A stretch of 64,000 bases of DNA from Haliclona indistincta (taxonomy: Eukaryota; Porifera; Demospongiae; Haplosclerida; Chalinidae). The stretch spans positions 14,196,040-14,260,039 of the forward strand of contig OZ024783.1 of assembly GCA_964017065.1 (NCBI GenBank), written 5' to 3'. Below the pieces are notes generated by a model. It did not search any database. It worked only from the letters and a program-made list of their open reading frames with translations, and was not told where the DNA came from. Below are positions 1 through 11,900 of this stretch, piece by piece (position 1 is the first letter of the stretch; the number at the start of each line of letters is the position of its first letter). The translations under genes were made by a program, and so were the position numbers.

Positions 1-689
1 TGTAACTCGTTAGCAAACTAAGCTTAAACTAAAGACTGAACATTAATGAAAATGCAGACATAGTAGTATCCTGCTATCTTCAGCGATTTCGAGCTGGCAG
101 ATGCCTGTATAATGGTAGGTGGAGCTCATTTCAAGCTCTGCGTGAGCAGTGACATTGCAAAACAGCTTTTACAAATTTCTCTGCCGCGAAAACAAATAAA
201 ATCATGCAGACAGCTTTGAAAGCGGCAGGAGACGACCAAAGCTGATCGTAGCGCGGCACAAAATTTCGGAAATCTCAGCATTTAGACCAACTATAGCTGT
301 ACCAAGAATCCGTGCCATGAACATCTGCTAAATGCAATCATTACACAAAAGTACTGCTTACTGCGAATAATAGAATGTTATAGGATGCTGAACACATCTA
401 TTTCTAGCAAAAACAGCTGCCAAACTCTCGTCGTTAGCATAGAAAGTCGTTTTTCAAAGTGACCGGAATTACCCAATTTAACCCCGATTTTCGCTATTTA
501 TGGTTACTAGTTTTTATTAATTCTTGCTGCCAAGAAGCATCGAATCTTCAACGCCAACTTCCTCGTGCTGAAAGAGTATACCCAGTAGTATCAGTGACTG
601 CAGTGCAAGAGCTCGTGGCTCGTTCGTCTTGGCGCTCGGTGCGTGCAAACCTGAACGAGCCAAACAGTGGCCGGAAATAGGCCACATTA
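1..689. other. No recognisable gene
   Basis: I see no convincing coding sequence, RNA gene or bounded repeat here. The short open frames show no domain and no conserved splice signals. It may be degraded flank of the Mutator-like fossil that follows. Confidence 0.4.
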
Positions 690-957
690 CCTTAGTAATA
701 TTGTAATAGTAGTACATACTGTAGTAATAATACTGTAATAGTACATACAGTAGTAGTAATATTGTTATAGTAGTACATACTGTAGTAATAATACTGTAAT
801 AGTACATACTGTAGCAATAATACTGTAATAGTACATACAGTAGTAGTAATATTGTTATAGTAGTACATACTGTAGTAATAATACTGTAATAGTACATACT
901 GTAGCAATAATACTGTAATAGTACATACAGTAGTAGTAATATTGTAATAGTAGTACA
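690..957. repeat. AT-rich minisatellite
   Basis: A tandem array built from the short motif TACTGTAGTAATAATACTG and the related ACATACAGTAGTAGTAATAT. These combine into a higher-order unit of roughly 120 bp that occurs about twice. The apparent open frames across it are low-complexity (Tyr/Leu/Ile-rich) artefacts. It directly follows the 3' side of the Mutator-like fossil and may have expanded from its end. Confidence 0.8.
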
Positions 958-984
958 TAATAGCTGCAATAATTATTAGGTTCA

Positions 985-3290
985 TTTCATCTACTGGCAA
1001 TTGCAAGTAGTGACCAGTTCTAAGCTCTTCACACAGTTTTAGCACTCCCAATCCTGCTTCAAATTAATTTTAAGTAGGTAACACATTGTAGTCACAAGTT
1101 AATAGATACACACCAGCTAATCCGCGCTGCCATTCATTCCAGTAATAAGCTTGAAGATGATACAGCGAAAGAACTGCAGTGTCCACAGGCATCTCTTTCC
1201 ATTCTTGCATTCTTTTTAACACAGCATTAAAGGACTCTGACTGATTACTGGTAAGTCCAGATACAGGGTTATAAATATTGAATGCTTCCTAGTTCCATCT
1301 GCAGATGTTCTGTGTTGCCTATAAGAAAAAGTGACAATTGGCTTAATCATTATAAAGAACAAAGCAAGGAACAGCTATTATATAATATGCATCACCTTTT
1401 CATTCAACTCATTCAGGTAATAGTGAAGGAATGCCTCACTCCACTTAAGCTTCAGCTCTTCCAACCGTTCACAGTATTCCATTTCAGTTTCTTGGTGAAA
1501 CAAATCCCGAATATCACTAATGTACACTGGAACTTCACACTGGCTGTAGCACCATGCTTACCCAGCCAGAATTTAATGGCATTAATTGCATGGTTCCAAC
1601 AGAGAAATCTGCGGATATTAGGTAAGTGACTATCAACAGCTTCAAAAAAGCCCTTCTCATCGTAAGTGACAAAAGGTACTAGTTTTTTAGTAGAATTACT
1701 AGCCAAAAAAGGAAGTTCCTGAGCATCAATTTTCGTCATTTCAGTGTGAGTCGATTTAAATTTCCTTTCGTGAATAGCAAAAATTACCGGCATGACAGGT
1801 GATTTTTGAAAGTGTATTGCGAAAGAAAAGTGGAGAAAGATAAAAGTCACCTAACTGAAATGTTGTGTCGTAAGATAACAATTGAGAACTGGGCAATGTA
1901 GAATGCAATGCTAGCAATCTGTTGCATTCTATGAGAAAATGTTTGATACCACAGATAACTAATAAGAGATCGGGAAAGGTAATAATCTTGTGGACGAAGT
2001 CGGGAATGTCATACGATAGTTCATGGAGGTTATATAAGGCATCATGAGACAGACGAAATGCTTGTCTCCTGAGATGTTGACAATTTGACACTTGTTTTCT
2101 GTTTCTAGGTAGCAATACTGGACTAAGCATTGTGCTACTACAATCAGCAATCTTCTGATTGTAAGCAACAGATGGAGACTGAGTTGTATTCTCCAATTCT
2201 CTTAGCACCGAACCACAAGTTCTGACATGAGGATTTTCATTGACGATAGAATCATCTCCTTTGTAATGAATAAGTGTGAGATTGCTTGCCCGATCATTAA
2301 TCGTGTACGCATATCTTCTGAACTCCTTCTATACACCTTTACCTGTCATGTAGTTAAAGTATGTTTTGGATATGACAGGCTCTGTATGTCTTCAGTAGTT
2401 TTTGACCAAAATGCTCCCACTTAAATTGGTCATACCTCCAATCATCTATGAAACAATTCGGGGACAATTCAATTTTTGGATCAAAAAATTTAATCTATAG
2501 CTATCAACATTCATATACATGCTTAGAGTAATGCATGCATGATAGAAGTAACCTTTAGCAAGTTAGCATGACCAATGACAATTCGACAGTGTCAGTAGAA
2601 TTATGCCCAGAAAGTGATAATCCATATGACTTGCTATGTAGACAACTCGTGGACTAGAGTTGCATGGGTATGTCGTTAGAGAGGCTCTTGATTTTGTTCA
2701 TGATGCAATTGCTGCATGCCAAGAGAATCAAATCTGTAAAGTTACCTTGGGACATGGTCAATTGAACCAACAGGGCCAGGATTTTATGCCAGGCTGGCAT
2801 TGACATTGCAATTAAAGGAGAGAGGAGGCCTAGTGTTGTTTGTAAACTATATGTCATAGTACTCGGTAACATTTTGAATAACCAAGTCACTATTATCAAT
2901 CATCTTATTACACCATCTTATATCACTTATTCATCACAAATGATCAGATTTATCACACATGTGAATGATCAACAACATGAATTTTATCAGTAGAGATATA
3001 GATGATAATTATACTGCTAAATATTGAGCATGTAAGTTTGATACCTGAACGACAGTGAAAAAAATTGGTTTGCTGCTGCACAAACTCTCCTGCTTTCTCC
3101 CAAAACTTTGGATCTGTACGTGCACTACTCCATGATGATCCATCTGTGTGCAGTAACAAGAAACCCTGGTCCTTTTTGGCAATTAAATTTTCTGGACTCT
3201 CTTTTCTCTTAACATCCTTGAACAAAACACGACCTTGTAACTTGCATGCTTGTCGAATACCAACTGATGCATGGCTGGTTTGGGTGTCGT
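985..3290 (-). mobile_element. Mutator-like (MULE) transposase fossil, frameshifted
   Basis: Minus-strand translation gives pieces of a MULE-type DDE transposase in the right order. About 2208-1756 contains YDTTFQLGDFYLSPLFF (the first catalytic Asp region). About 1850-1452 contains VIFAIHERKFKSTH and then RRFLCWNHAINAIKFWL with the typical CWNH signature. About 1300-1110 gives NPVSGLTSNQSESFNAVLKR and a stretch reading LYHLQAYYWNEWQRG. The first two pieces are in different frames, so there is an indel near 1800-1830, and the third is separated by non-coding sequence. A further fragment at about 3270-2990 (HTDGSSWSSARTDPKFW) may be an upstream part, but I am less sure. This is a dead copy. 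TIRs were not found. Confidence 0.7.
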
Positions 3291-3429
3291 GGTAAGGCTA
3301 TGGAAAAAATTTGCTATACCTAGTGGTGGTGACTCTCTTCCTGGATTACTGACACTTCCTGAATCCTTGGAATACTTAAACTAGACTCTGCTATACACGT
3401 TGCCATACTAGTGCAGCTAGTCAGACTGT

Positions 3430-4218
3430 GACGGCTATAGCATCAAAAAAACAGAAGGGCTCAGCTGAGTTTTTGATGGACAACTTACCAAAGAAGTGTT
3501 TGATGATAAAAAATCTACGGTGAGATGCCTCCTTTGTAGATTATCGCTGCTCAAAGTTTTGGTTGGAGATGCCATCATAGACTTTAGAGTAGATGCAGGG
3601 ACTGGAAACGCCCGGGATTACGAGAAACTAGCCACGTTTCGCTTTCAGTATACTTCCGTAAAATTATTGCTACTCGAGCGGCAAGCATGGATAGTCGAGT
3701 GGTTGCTACTGAAAGGCTATGCCGCGCTATAGCAGCTATTCCAAAAGATCCCGACTTCTCCTTGGCCACCCCGCGAATGGTTTTTGCAAAGGAAACGAGC
3801 ACAGCAGTTACTGGACGCAAGTCTGAATGTTGATGACTCACGAAGAGAACTTGTTTATAGTTTCGCTTTCAGAATTTCTGTTTGAGGATGTACAAGACAC
3901 GAGAGAACATAATAAAGACGAGATTATTGATGAAGTTGCTTGTGACGGTGGTGTACTAGCTTGGTCAACCATTACAGCAGACCTAGACGAAGATGCAACA
4001 AAACGCTTTTAGTGGATCGAAGTTGTAAAACTTTACCTAGTAACAATAGTTAAAATCAGCTGGGGAATTCGTAGAGCAATATAAGCAGACTGTGAAGAAG
4101 TCGACCAAGAAGACAACAGGTTTACGTGAATTAAGGATTGAAGCTGAAAGTTTGTTTATTATGACTGATGACGAAGAACAATTTGAGCTAGATAAGATGC
4201 TTAATAGTATTCTTTAAA
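3430..4218 (+). other. Unrecognised possible coding fragments
   Basis: Three short open stretches may be exons or fragments of one decayed gene: about 3496-3540 (EVFDDKKSTVRCLLC, with two Cys that could belong to a BED-type zinc finger), about 3688-3834 starting at an ATG, and about 4050-4218. The last reads KSAGEFVEQYKQTVKKST and then an acidic tail (TDDEEQFELDKMLNSIL) before a stop. I do not recognise the family and propose no function. Residue composition looks coding-like but frames change between pieces. A transposon-derived origin fits the surroundings. Confidence 0.2.
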
Positions 4219-5330
4219 TTGATTATGTTGGCATGCATACATGTAACTATAATGCTGAGTTGAGCTCATCTTATTCATACTGAGAATGGTAAAAAAAATA
4301 AAAAGTTAAAAGCAACACATTAATATTTCATGATCTGATTATCTGTGTTTAGGGAGTGGAGTGTCATCTACAGTCACCATCTGATGCTGTGAACTATGCC
4401 CTCTGTTTGTGTTACCCCTAGCATAGGCTTCAATGCAGTAGACCCTTGAACCCGCAGTGATTGTGCACCTTATAGGAAACTAGACGTTATAGGATTTTCA
4501 CAGTATCCCCTTTCATTCGCTGCTTTCCGAAAAACGATTCCAATTTGTCTTGGGAAAGTTTTGTACTTAAGACACAATGAACACCTGACTGCTTCAGAAG
4601 AAATCTTGTTAATTCCACAAAAGACTTTGCTATATCAAAATCACATATTAAACCATTATTATAGTGATGATTTACTGATGTGATAACAATGAAGCAGTAG
4701 GCATTACCAACTACTCAGTAGTAAATAAAATACACTTAAACTACATCCCAATAGTTATATTATAAGATATATTTATAAAATTGTATATAGCTTTTTGAAC
4801 CGAAGAGAAAAAAGAACACAAAAACATTATTATAGCTGTAAAAGTATGTTGTGAACCCCTTTACACAAAGTATCAAGTTATTAGGGCAAAATAAACTGGA
4901 CTAGGCTATAGACAGTGGTTCTTAAAATGTTATTCAACTTAAAGCAAACAAATGGACAGCTTATCCTTTTCAGAAAAAGAACACAAACACTCAAAACACG
5001 TCGTCTCTGTGTATGAGAACAACTGGAACGGTATAAGCGAGCGTTTGAACGAGTATAGGCTAGTACACGTAGACGAGTGACTGTAGACTAACTACTGACA
5101 TCAACAGTAGAAGAAGACCATGAAGGCGTGGCAGCTAGAAAAGCGAAACGCGGGTGCATACGCGAGTGTGACGTCACGTAATATGTTTTGATTTAGCGTT
5201 TCCAGTCCCTGTACTCTAAAGTCTATGATGCCATACATTAACAAAACGCTGAGTCAGCAATTATTGGGCGCACGTACGTGACCGTGTCCGACCCCCCCTG
5301 CGGACTAGCCATGATCATCATAGTGTTCCA
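4219..5330. other. No gene recognised
   Basis: AT-rich sequence without a supported gene or bounded repeat. The right end (about 5330-5610) is the outer flank of the foldback family. Its GAGTTGTTAGTGTTAGTCTC and the following text reappear near 14695 and, inverted, near 61000. Confidence 0.4.
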
Positions 5331-5619
5331 CTGAGTTGTTAGTGTTAGTCTCTTCTTCATCCATCACAGTGCTAACAAATATCATGTTGTCAACTCATAC
5401 TCTCAACCCACTCTCTAACTAAATTAAACCTTTTCATTATTCTTGTGATTGCCGATAATAACATTCCGTGTTCCTTGAATCTAGCTCTGCTATGCACCTT
5501 CTGATCTACTATAGACTAGTACCTGCTACTCACAGAGTTATAAAAATGAAATAAAAGCTATATAGCATAGAATACAGCTAATAAGTTCAAACTGGTAGTG
5601 ATCAAAACAGTAACAAAAA

Positions 5620-6195
5620 CAAGTAAAGTAAAAAATTTTTAATAAAAATACTAAAAAGTGTAGGGATGACGCTTGCAAAAGTAAAGGAACAAGATGGGAT
5701 GATGCTTGCAAAAGTAAAGGAACAAGATGGGATGATGCTTGCAAAAGTAAAGGAACAAGATGGGATGATGCTTGCAAAAGTAAAAGAACAAGATGATCTG
5801 AGATGATGCTTGCAAAAGTAAAAGTCCCAAGTATCCCACATCAGCGGCTTGAAGGAGGACGCAGTCCGATGAAGTAATTGACGGTTGTAAATAACTAGAG
5901 GTATCTGTGTTTGGAGGACGCAGTCCGATGAAGTAGTTGACGGTTGTAACACTGAGTATATTGGAAGAGGATTCCGCATTTGTCAGTTGCACGTCATCGC
6001 AGCTAGCCGCTGATGTAGGGATACTTGGGACTTTTACTTTTGCAAGCATCATCTCATCTTGTTCCTTTACTTTTGCAAGCATCATCCCATCTTGTTCCTT
6101 TACTTTTGCAAGCAACATCCCATCTTATTCATTTACTTTACAAATGTCATCCCTACACTTTTTAGTTTTTTTTAAGAAAACTTTTTTACTTTACT
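5620..6195. repeat. Foldback (FB-like) element, copy 1
   Basis: The left arm carries several direct repeats of a unit of about 33 bp (GATGCTTGCAAAAGTAAAGG, then AACAAGATGG). The right arm (about 6020-6195) carries the inverted version. Outer ends match as AAAAAGTGTAGGGATGAC and its complement GTCATCCCTACACTTTTT. The centre holds two direct copies of a unit of about 60 bp starting GGAGGACGCAGTCCGATGAA. No protein is encoded; open frames across it are repeat artefacts. Copies recur at about 15.0, 18.0, 41.3, 42.4 and 60.0 kb. The architecture resembles Drosophila FB and sea-urchin TU foldback elements. Confidence 0.75.
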
Positions 6196-6980
6196 TTTTT
6201 TTATTAATACTTCCACTGACTTTACTGTTTACATTTCTTTGGTTATCTGTCTTTTTCCTTTTTGTGTGTCCTGTTTTTCACTGGTTGGCCTTTGTATTAG
6301 CTTTTACTAGTTGGTCACACAAAGTCAAATAAGTAATACAGGAGTGCAGACACTTACTTAAGGTGACGGGTAACAGTTTGCCTAATAAATATTAATATTA
6401 ACAAAAATGTTTTTATGTACTGTGCAAAACCCTGCTTGCATGGTTATGCACAGAGTTATGCACTGTGCATAACCCTTGGCGAGCTGAATCAATTGGAAGA
6501 TGTTCACCGTATACGATTGAGTTCTTTTTCTTAAATTGGTCTCGTCAATAGACATGCCCAAGTCTCTCTTCTTCCACCATCTCTCCTGAAATATATAGCT
6601 GTATGTCCTTCAGTTGGTTATTGTTTAGTCAGAGGTAGCTCAGTTTGATCGTAGGTCATCACGCTGAAGGTTGAATGCAATGGCGGTGGCTGCTGATAAT
6701 AGCCCGACATCTTTAAAACCTCAATCTCGGTTGGATAGTCGCTTATAGACCCAAGAGAGACAAGCTGATTGTGGTGTAACAAGTGCTGTGTAGTCTTTAA
6801 ACCACGCCAGCCACGTTTTATGATTGTTAAAATAATGTAGAAGCACAGTTGGTAGAAGAGAAGTTGCTGTACCGCGGTGTCTGCCTTTCGCTTATTATGT
6901 GAATAGTCTCTCAGGCTCCGTGTGCAGCATTGCGCATGGTCCACAGACATTTCTCAGTCTAACAGAGGCACTTGGCGTCT
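6196..6980. other. No gene recognised
   Basis: T-rich sequence follows the foldback element. An open minus-strand frame at about 6950-6618 ends in a Tyr/Gln/Pro-rich stretch but shows no domain I recognise. It could be part of the transposon remnant that starts at about 7000 on the other strand. Confidence 0.3.
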
Positions 6981-6986
6981 TTAATA

Positions 6987-7016
6987 CTCATAATAGAAAT
7001 GGATTTCTATTATGAG
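6987..7016. repeat. Perfect short hairpin
   Basis: CTCATAATAGAAAT is followed by GG and then its exact complement, ATTTCTATTATGAG. The arms are 14 bp each. It lies just upstream of the ISL2EU-like transposase remnant. Confidence 0.8.
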
Positions 7017-7412
7017 CATAGAACTCAAGTGTCTTATATGCTGGCCAGATTCTGTCACGCTTCGTGAAAACATACACTTTTGTTTCAAAAAGCATTTTTC
7101 GAAAGTCAAGTGTGTTATTGATTGTTTTGAAGTATTTACAGAACGTCCAACTGCTTTTGAGGCTCGAGCAACCACATAATAGTAATTATAAGAAACACAA
7201 CACTGTAAAGGCTCTAATTGGCATTGCTCCCACTGGATGTATATCATTTATATCACAAGCCTGGGGTGGACGTGTTTCAGACAAAGAAATTACACAAAGG
7301 ACTGGTGTGGATTTTTGGATAAAGTTGAGTATGGTGATGACATAATGGCAGACAGAGGTTTCACAATAGCTGAAGATTTAGCAGTATGTGGTTCACGGTT
7401 ACTTATACCATA
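7000..7412 (+). pseudogene. ISL2EU/DDE_Tnp_4-type transposase remnant
   Basis: Three consecutive pieces in shifting frames match a DDE_Tnp_4 (ISL2EU/Harbinger-related) transposase. First comes a stretch reading [19 protein letters not shown], then [19 protein letters not shown] (first catalytic Asp). A second frame gives [18 protein letters not shown] and [18 protein letters not shown] third gives [19 protein letters not shown] (second Asp in the MADRGF motif). Frame changes near 7170 and 7310 make it non-functional. The N-terminal THAP-like part and the last acidic residue were not identified. Confidence 0.75.
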
Positions 7413-7555
7413 GACAGTATAGTGAAGGAAAGGGACTGGCAACTTCATCAACACCTTGCTGGCTACAATACTAAGCCACATAAGACAGTTTGTAGCTCAG
7501 GAAGCTCTAAGATCAAAGGCACCGCTAGTGGAATATATCCCGTACCACCACGGAT

Positions 7556-7676
7556 TTCAGGGCAATACTTATATCCCTCAGGAAGTAGTTCTACTTCCTG
7601 GGGAATATATATATCGCCCAGGAAGTCACGCTCACTTCCTGGGGAATATATATATTCTCCAGGAAGTCAGCTGACT
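7556..7676. repeat. Short palindromic tandem repeat
   Basis: About three copies of a unit of roughly 40 bp combine CAGGAAGT, its complement ACTTCCTG, and GGGGAATATATATA. Each unit can fold as a small hairpin. Confidence 0.6.
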
Positions 7677-8011
7677 TCAAAAAGTTACCTCCCACTTACC
7701 TCTCCGTACGAAAGGAGGAGAGGCTGGCTTCACAGAGAGTGAAGCCGAAGTTGCCATTGAAGAGATTGCGGCGATTTTATAGCACTAAAGTTTCATGACA
7801 CTTGTGGGACTCAAATAGTGCGGAAAAATGGCGTCTTGAACTTGTGGACAACAAAAATAAACCAGCCATAATCAGGTAAAGGGAACTATTTGCAGCATCT
7901 AAAAGCACGACTAAGTTTGGAGCATCAACCAAGCTCGTCGGGAGGGCCAAGCTCAAGCTTAGCAAAGAACGCGTTACTCGAGACAAACGCCGGGACCGTT
8001 CGACAGTGGGG

Positions 8012-8541
8012 ATGGACTAAGTTCACCCAATCTGAAGTGCGGATGTGCTACGTCACGCTCGTTGCTATGGTATTCACGTGCTAAACAAAACTAAATCCTA
8101 AACCCAAGACCTTAAAACACTTCGCCTAACTGCGAAAAGCCAGGAGGGTCTTCCTAACTAACTAAGGATCGTCGGGAGGGTCTTCCTAACTAACTAAGGA
8201 TCGTCGGGAAGGTCGTCCTACGGAGCTAACAGCGCAAACCCGTGGCTAACAGCGCTACTGACCCGCAGTAAGAGCGCTAGCCTCTGCTTAACAGTTTTAT
8301 TTGGGAAAAAAAAAAGAACCCAAAAGTAGTGCTTACCAGGGATTGAACCCTAGCACACCATACTGCTATGCACAACACCTATCAATTGAGCCACCGAGAC
8401 CTGATGCCAACTTGACATTGGAACTAGGTTTTATAGTGATATTCTATTATAATACACATGCGGGGGCATGTCACGTGCTTCCTGCCCGTGACGTCACACA
8501 TCCGCACCTCAGGTTGGGTGAACTTAGTCTATCCCTCAAAA
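8012..8541. mobile_element. Non-autonomous element with ~40-bp inverted ends
   Basis: The sequence at about 8012-8050 (GGATGGACTAAGTTCACCCA onward) recurs inverted at about 8500-8541, giving ends with a few mismatches. Inside are a tandem repeat (about 8145-8220, unit AACTAACTAAGGATCGTCGG) and a tRNA-derived segment. The region 8050-8215 is also repeated in inverted orientation at 9565-9775, on the other side of Rab exon 1. Confidence 0.5.
8326..8402 (-). ncRNA. tRNA-derived SINE-like segment
   Basis: Read on the minus strand this has an A-box-like TGGCTCAATTGATAGG and, at tRNA-like spacing, a B-box GGGTTCAATCCC. The acceptor arm does not fold as a functional tRNA. A poly-A/poly-T-like run (8306-8316) lies beyond the B-box side, as in a tRNA-derived SINE. 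It could instead be a decayed tRNA pseudogene. Confidence 0.5.
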
Positions 8542-8547
8542 GACAGC

Positions 8548-8642
8548 ACGATTACCGTATGCCTCGTGGCTCCGCCCACCGAGGCATAATGACAAACGAA
8601 CTACTGTATGCCTCGTGGCTCCGCCCACCGAGGCATAATGAC
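8548..8642. repeat. Twofold direct repeat upstream of Rab exon 1
   Basis: GTATGCCTCGTGGCTCCGCC and CACCGAGGCATAATGAC occur twice in tandem, about 48 bp apart. Each copy is itself a hairpin (ATGCCTCG against CGAGGCAT) with a GC-box-like CCGCCC in the loop. It sits about 350 bp upstream of the Rab start codon, so a promoter role is possible but unproven. Confidence 0.5.
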
Positions 8643-8981
8643 TTTGGCTCACACGAGTGGTTCATAGCGCTCTTCCGGTCCTATGTTGGAGCTGGGCGGA
8701 CGACAACTCTAGACATCTTCCGGTTCTATTTTGGAGCTATTTCCGGTCCTATTCTGGAGGTGGATGACAAACGTCTATCCAAGAAAGTGCAACTAAAGTC
8801 ACCAGACCCTCTCACGAGCAATAAGCGAGGGGTGTGGTCTGGGGACGAGACTAGCTCTCTAATAGCCACCCACGCAGCCCGTCCGAGAGCCTGAGTACGA
8901 GGCGAGGGCGAAACTGTTCAGGGGGCAGGGCGCGTGTCAAAATACGCCTTTGCTACGTGACTTCCCGGATGTATATACAGC

Positions 8982-11900
8982 ATGACTCAGCCAAGGCCAT
9001 ATGACTTTCTCTACGAGATTCTCCTCATAGGAGACAGTGGAGTGGGAAAGTCTTGTTTACTCAAGAGATTTACTGATGCTACCTTCGACACATCAATTTT
9101 ACAAACATGTGGTGAGAGAGTTAATTATATTCAGTGTCATATCATCATCACAGACACAAGGGGTGGCCACTCCAATTGGTCCTGTACTCACATCTGCGAC
9201 CGCGGTCAAGAATTTTGACCGGCCAAATTGGGCCTTGACCGCTTGACCGTATCGATTTTGACTACTTGACCGTTGACCGGTCGTTATACATGCATGCAAT
9301 GACATTAAGGCTCAAGTGCTCTTTTCACACTCCGCCCAACGTTGTCGTATCCGACTGGCTACGATGAACTGATGGGTAGTCGAGGATTCCTTCATGTACG
9401 ACTAATAAAAGAACCCGGCAATCCGGGGGTAGCACGCGAGGTCAACTTGTCGTGAGGTCAACTTCGCGAATTCAACTCTTACTGGTTCAACTCTCAAGAG
9501 GTCAATTATTCACCAGATCAACTTCACGAGATCAACTCGTACAAAGTCAACTCTACGACGATCCTTAGTTAGGAACCCCCGAAGTCAACCCCCGACGATC
9601 CTTAGTTAGGAAGACCCTCCAGACGATCCTTAGTTAGGAAGACCCTCCCGACGATCCTTAGTTAGTTAGGAAGACCTTCTCGACTTTGCGCAGTTAGGCG
9701 AAGTTTTTTAAGGTCTTGGGTTTAGTATTTAGTTTTATTTAGCACGTGAATACCATAGCAACGAGCGTGACGTTGATCCGGCCTGAGAGTTGATTCCGTA
9801 CGAGTTGATCTGGTGAAGAGTTGATCTGGAGAGAGTTGATCTCGTAAGAGTACATGTAGATCTCGTGACAGTTGAACTAGCGAAAGTTGACCTCGCGTGT
9901 ACAAATCGGCAATCCTGGTTGTTGCACTGAAATTCGGGGAAACCGTTGGTCACCTGGAGAGAGCAGTTGCAGTGCCAGTATCTGAATTGCTGACACTGCG
10001 CGCATGAGATTGTGGTCTGCATGCATATTTATAGCGTATAATACAAAAAACTAATTAGCTTGTTTGTTCTGTACACTAGTCTACTCGATCGACTGCAGCA
10101 TGCAGCCAGCCCCACCCTCACGTGATTCAGCTAAGGGGTGTGATATGGGTGAGCATGTGATTGCCCCTGGTAATTAACGTTATAATTAGCTAACTATGGC
10201 TGTTCTTGACCATTGACCAGAGAGCTGCGATTGGTCGTTGACTCTTGACCGTTCCCTTATTTTTGTCTTGACCACTTGACCAAATCTTGACCGCGGTCGC
10301 AGATGTGAGTACAGGACCGACCAATTGGAGTGACCACCCCTTGAGACACACCACTGATTAGCTGTCACTCTGTACATGGCAAAGAAAGTTTATAACTTCT
10401 ACTGTCAGGTGTTGGTTGTAATGCCCGTACTGTTGATATTGATGGTAAGAAGATCAAGCTACGGATATGGGACAGTGCTGCTCAGGAACGGTTCAGAACC
10501 ATCAGAATGCCATACTATGAGCGTGCCATGGTAAGCAGTGTTCCACACAAAGACACAATTTTAGATAGCTTTCCCAGCTATTATTTTCTCTGAACTGCAT
10601 AGTCACCATGTACCACAATAATTATCATTATGATGATTTACTTGTAAATGTGTGCATGCATTTGTCTATATGTATACATCAGCATTGGAATGGGACTCAT
10701 AGTTCACGATAGCCACGTACCAGGCACTAGTCAGGAGAAGAAATAAGCGCCTGGTATCTACTGCACATGCATGCGCTAAATATCCATTTTACTGTAAAAT
10801 TTTCCGATTTCGTCATGAAAACATGGTAGCAGTTTCAGGCCACGCCTAAGTTATTAGGCTTATAAACAACTGGCTTAGAAGCAGCTCGATTGTCAGCTCT
10901 AGCCCTGAATTCGACGAATAACTTTGTGGTGAGCCTGCATACGCGATAGTGCTTAATCACGCGACAGTTCACGCTGCTATTGTCGATCGATGTCGCTCGT
11001 TTCCGCTACCAGGAGCACCCAATTATTATAACGTACTTCTGCTTTTGTGGCAGAGCTTTAAGAAAGGCTATACAATAAAGTCATCAGTGTAGATTACAAA
11101 CAGGAGAGTTTCAAGAACTGCAAGAAAATCGATGAATATTCATCACGTACTACAAACGTGTACGATGATAACCGGCGGCGATGGAAATCCACCACTATAC
11201 CCGCGCATGCCCAAACAGTAGATACCAGGTCTTATCTCTTCTCAATAGGCCTGGGTACGAGGCTAAGTTTATGATGATAGCAACTCTTTAATTTCTCGGA
11301 TTTCAGTGTTGCTATAACCATGCATGCATGTATGCACGCATCTGTATGTTTAACCCTTTAAGCCCTAATGACGCTATTCGGTGTCATACATACTTCAGAC
11401 ACCATAACTTTGTCAAAAAATATTTCAAAATTAAGCTAAATTGAAGAATACAAATAACCGTAGAAAATCCAGTGGTTTTGGGGACAGTCCACCGCCAAAC
11501 GTATTGGCGCATGGCATTTCTATGGCTTCAGTGCAAATTTCACAACATTTTAATAAAATAATTGGCGGTGAGAAAATTTGGACATTTTACGGCTTGAGGA
11601 CGCTTGGAAAACACATTTTTACACATTCTCCATGATCTGGGCTACATTTTGGACTCACCAAAACCACTGCTATTTGTATGTACATTTCAGTAGCCAGCCT
11701 CAAAGTACTGAATTTGAGCAAAATTTGACGAGGTCGCTGCACTTTATTGGCTTCACTTCCGAAGTGGTAGGAGCATATTGATCGACTTGAGTGGGAGCAA
11801 TTGAATGGCTCAATGCAAAAAGGGGATAAGTACCAATTTTATTATTTTGAGAAAAAAGGGGTTAAAGTTCAAGTATTTTTGATTGCTATATTTAGCTATT

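Noticed and set aside
692..1051. Minus-strand Tyr/Leu-rich open frames
   Set aside because: They are translations of the AT-rich minisatellite at 690-957, with repeats in all frames.
5850..5960. Possible hammerhead ribozyme in the foldback core unit (GTCCGATGAAG)
   Set aside because: The core lacks the CTGANGA...GAAA arrangement. Only a short GGAC/GTCC hairpin is supported.
5538..6332. Overlapping open frames with repeated [15 protein letters not shown] peptides
   Set aside because: They come from the foldback tandem units and occur on both strands, so they are not proteins. The same holds at 15063-15740, 18293-18588, 42379-43157 and 60087-60483.
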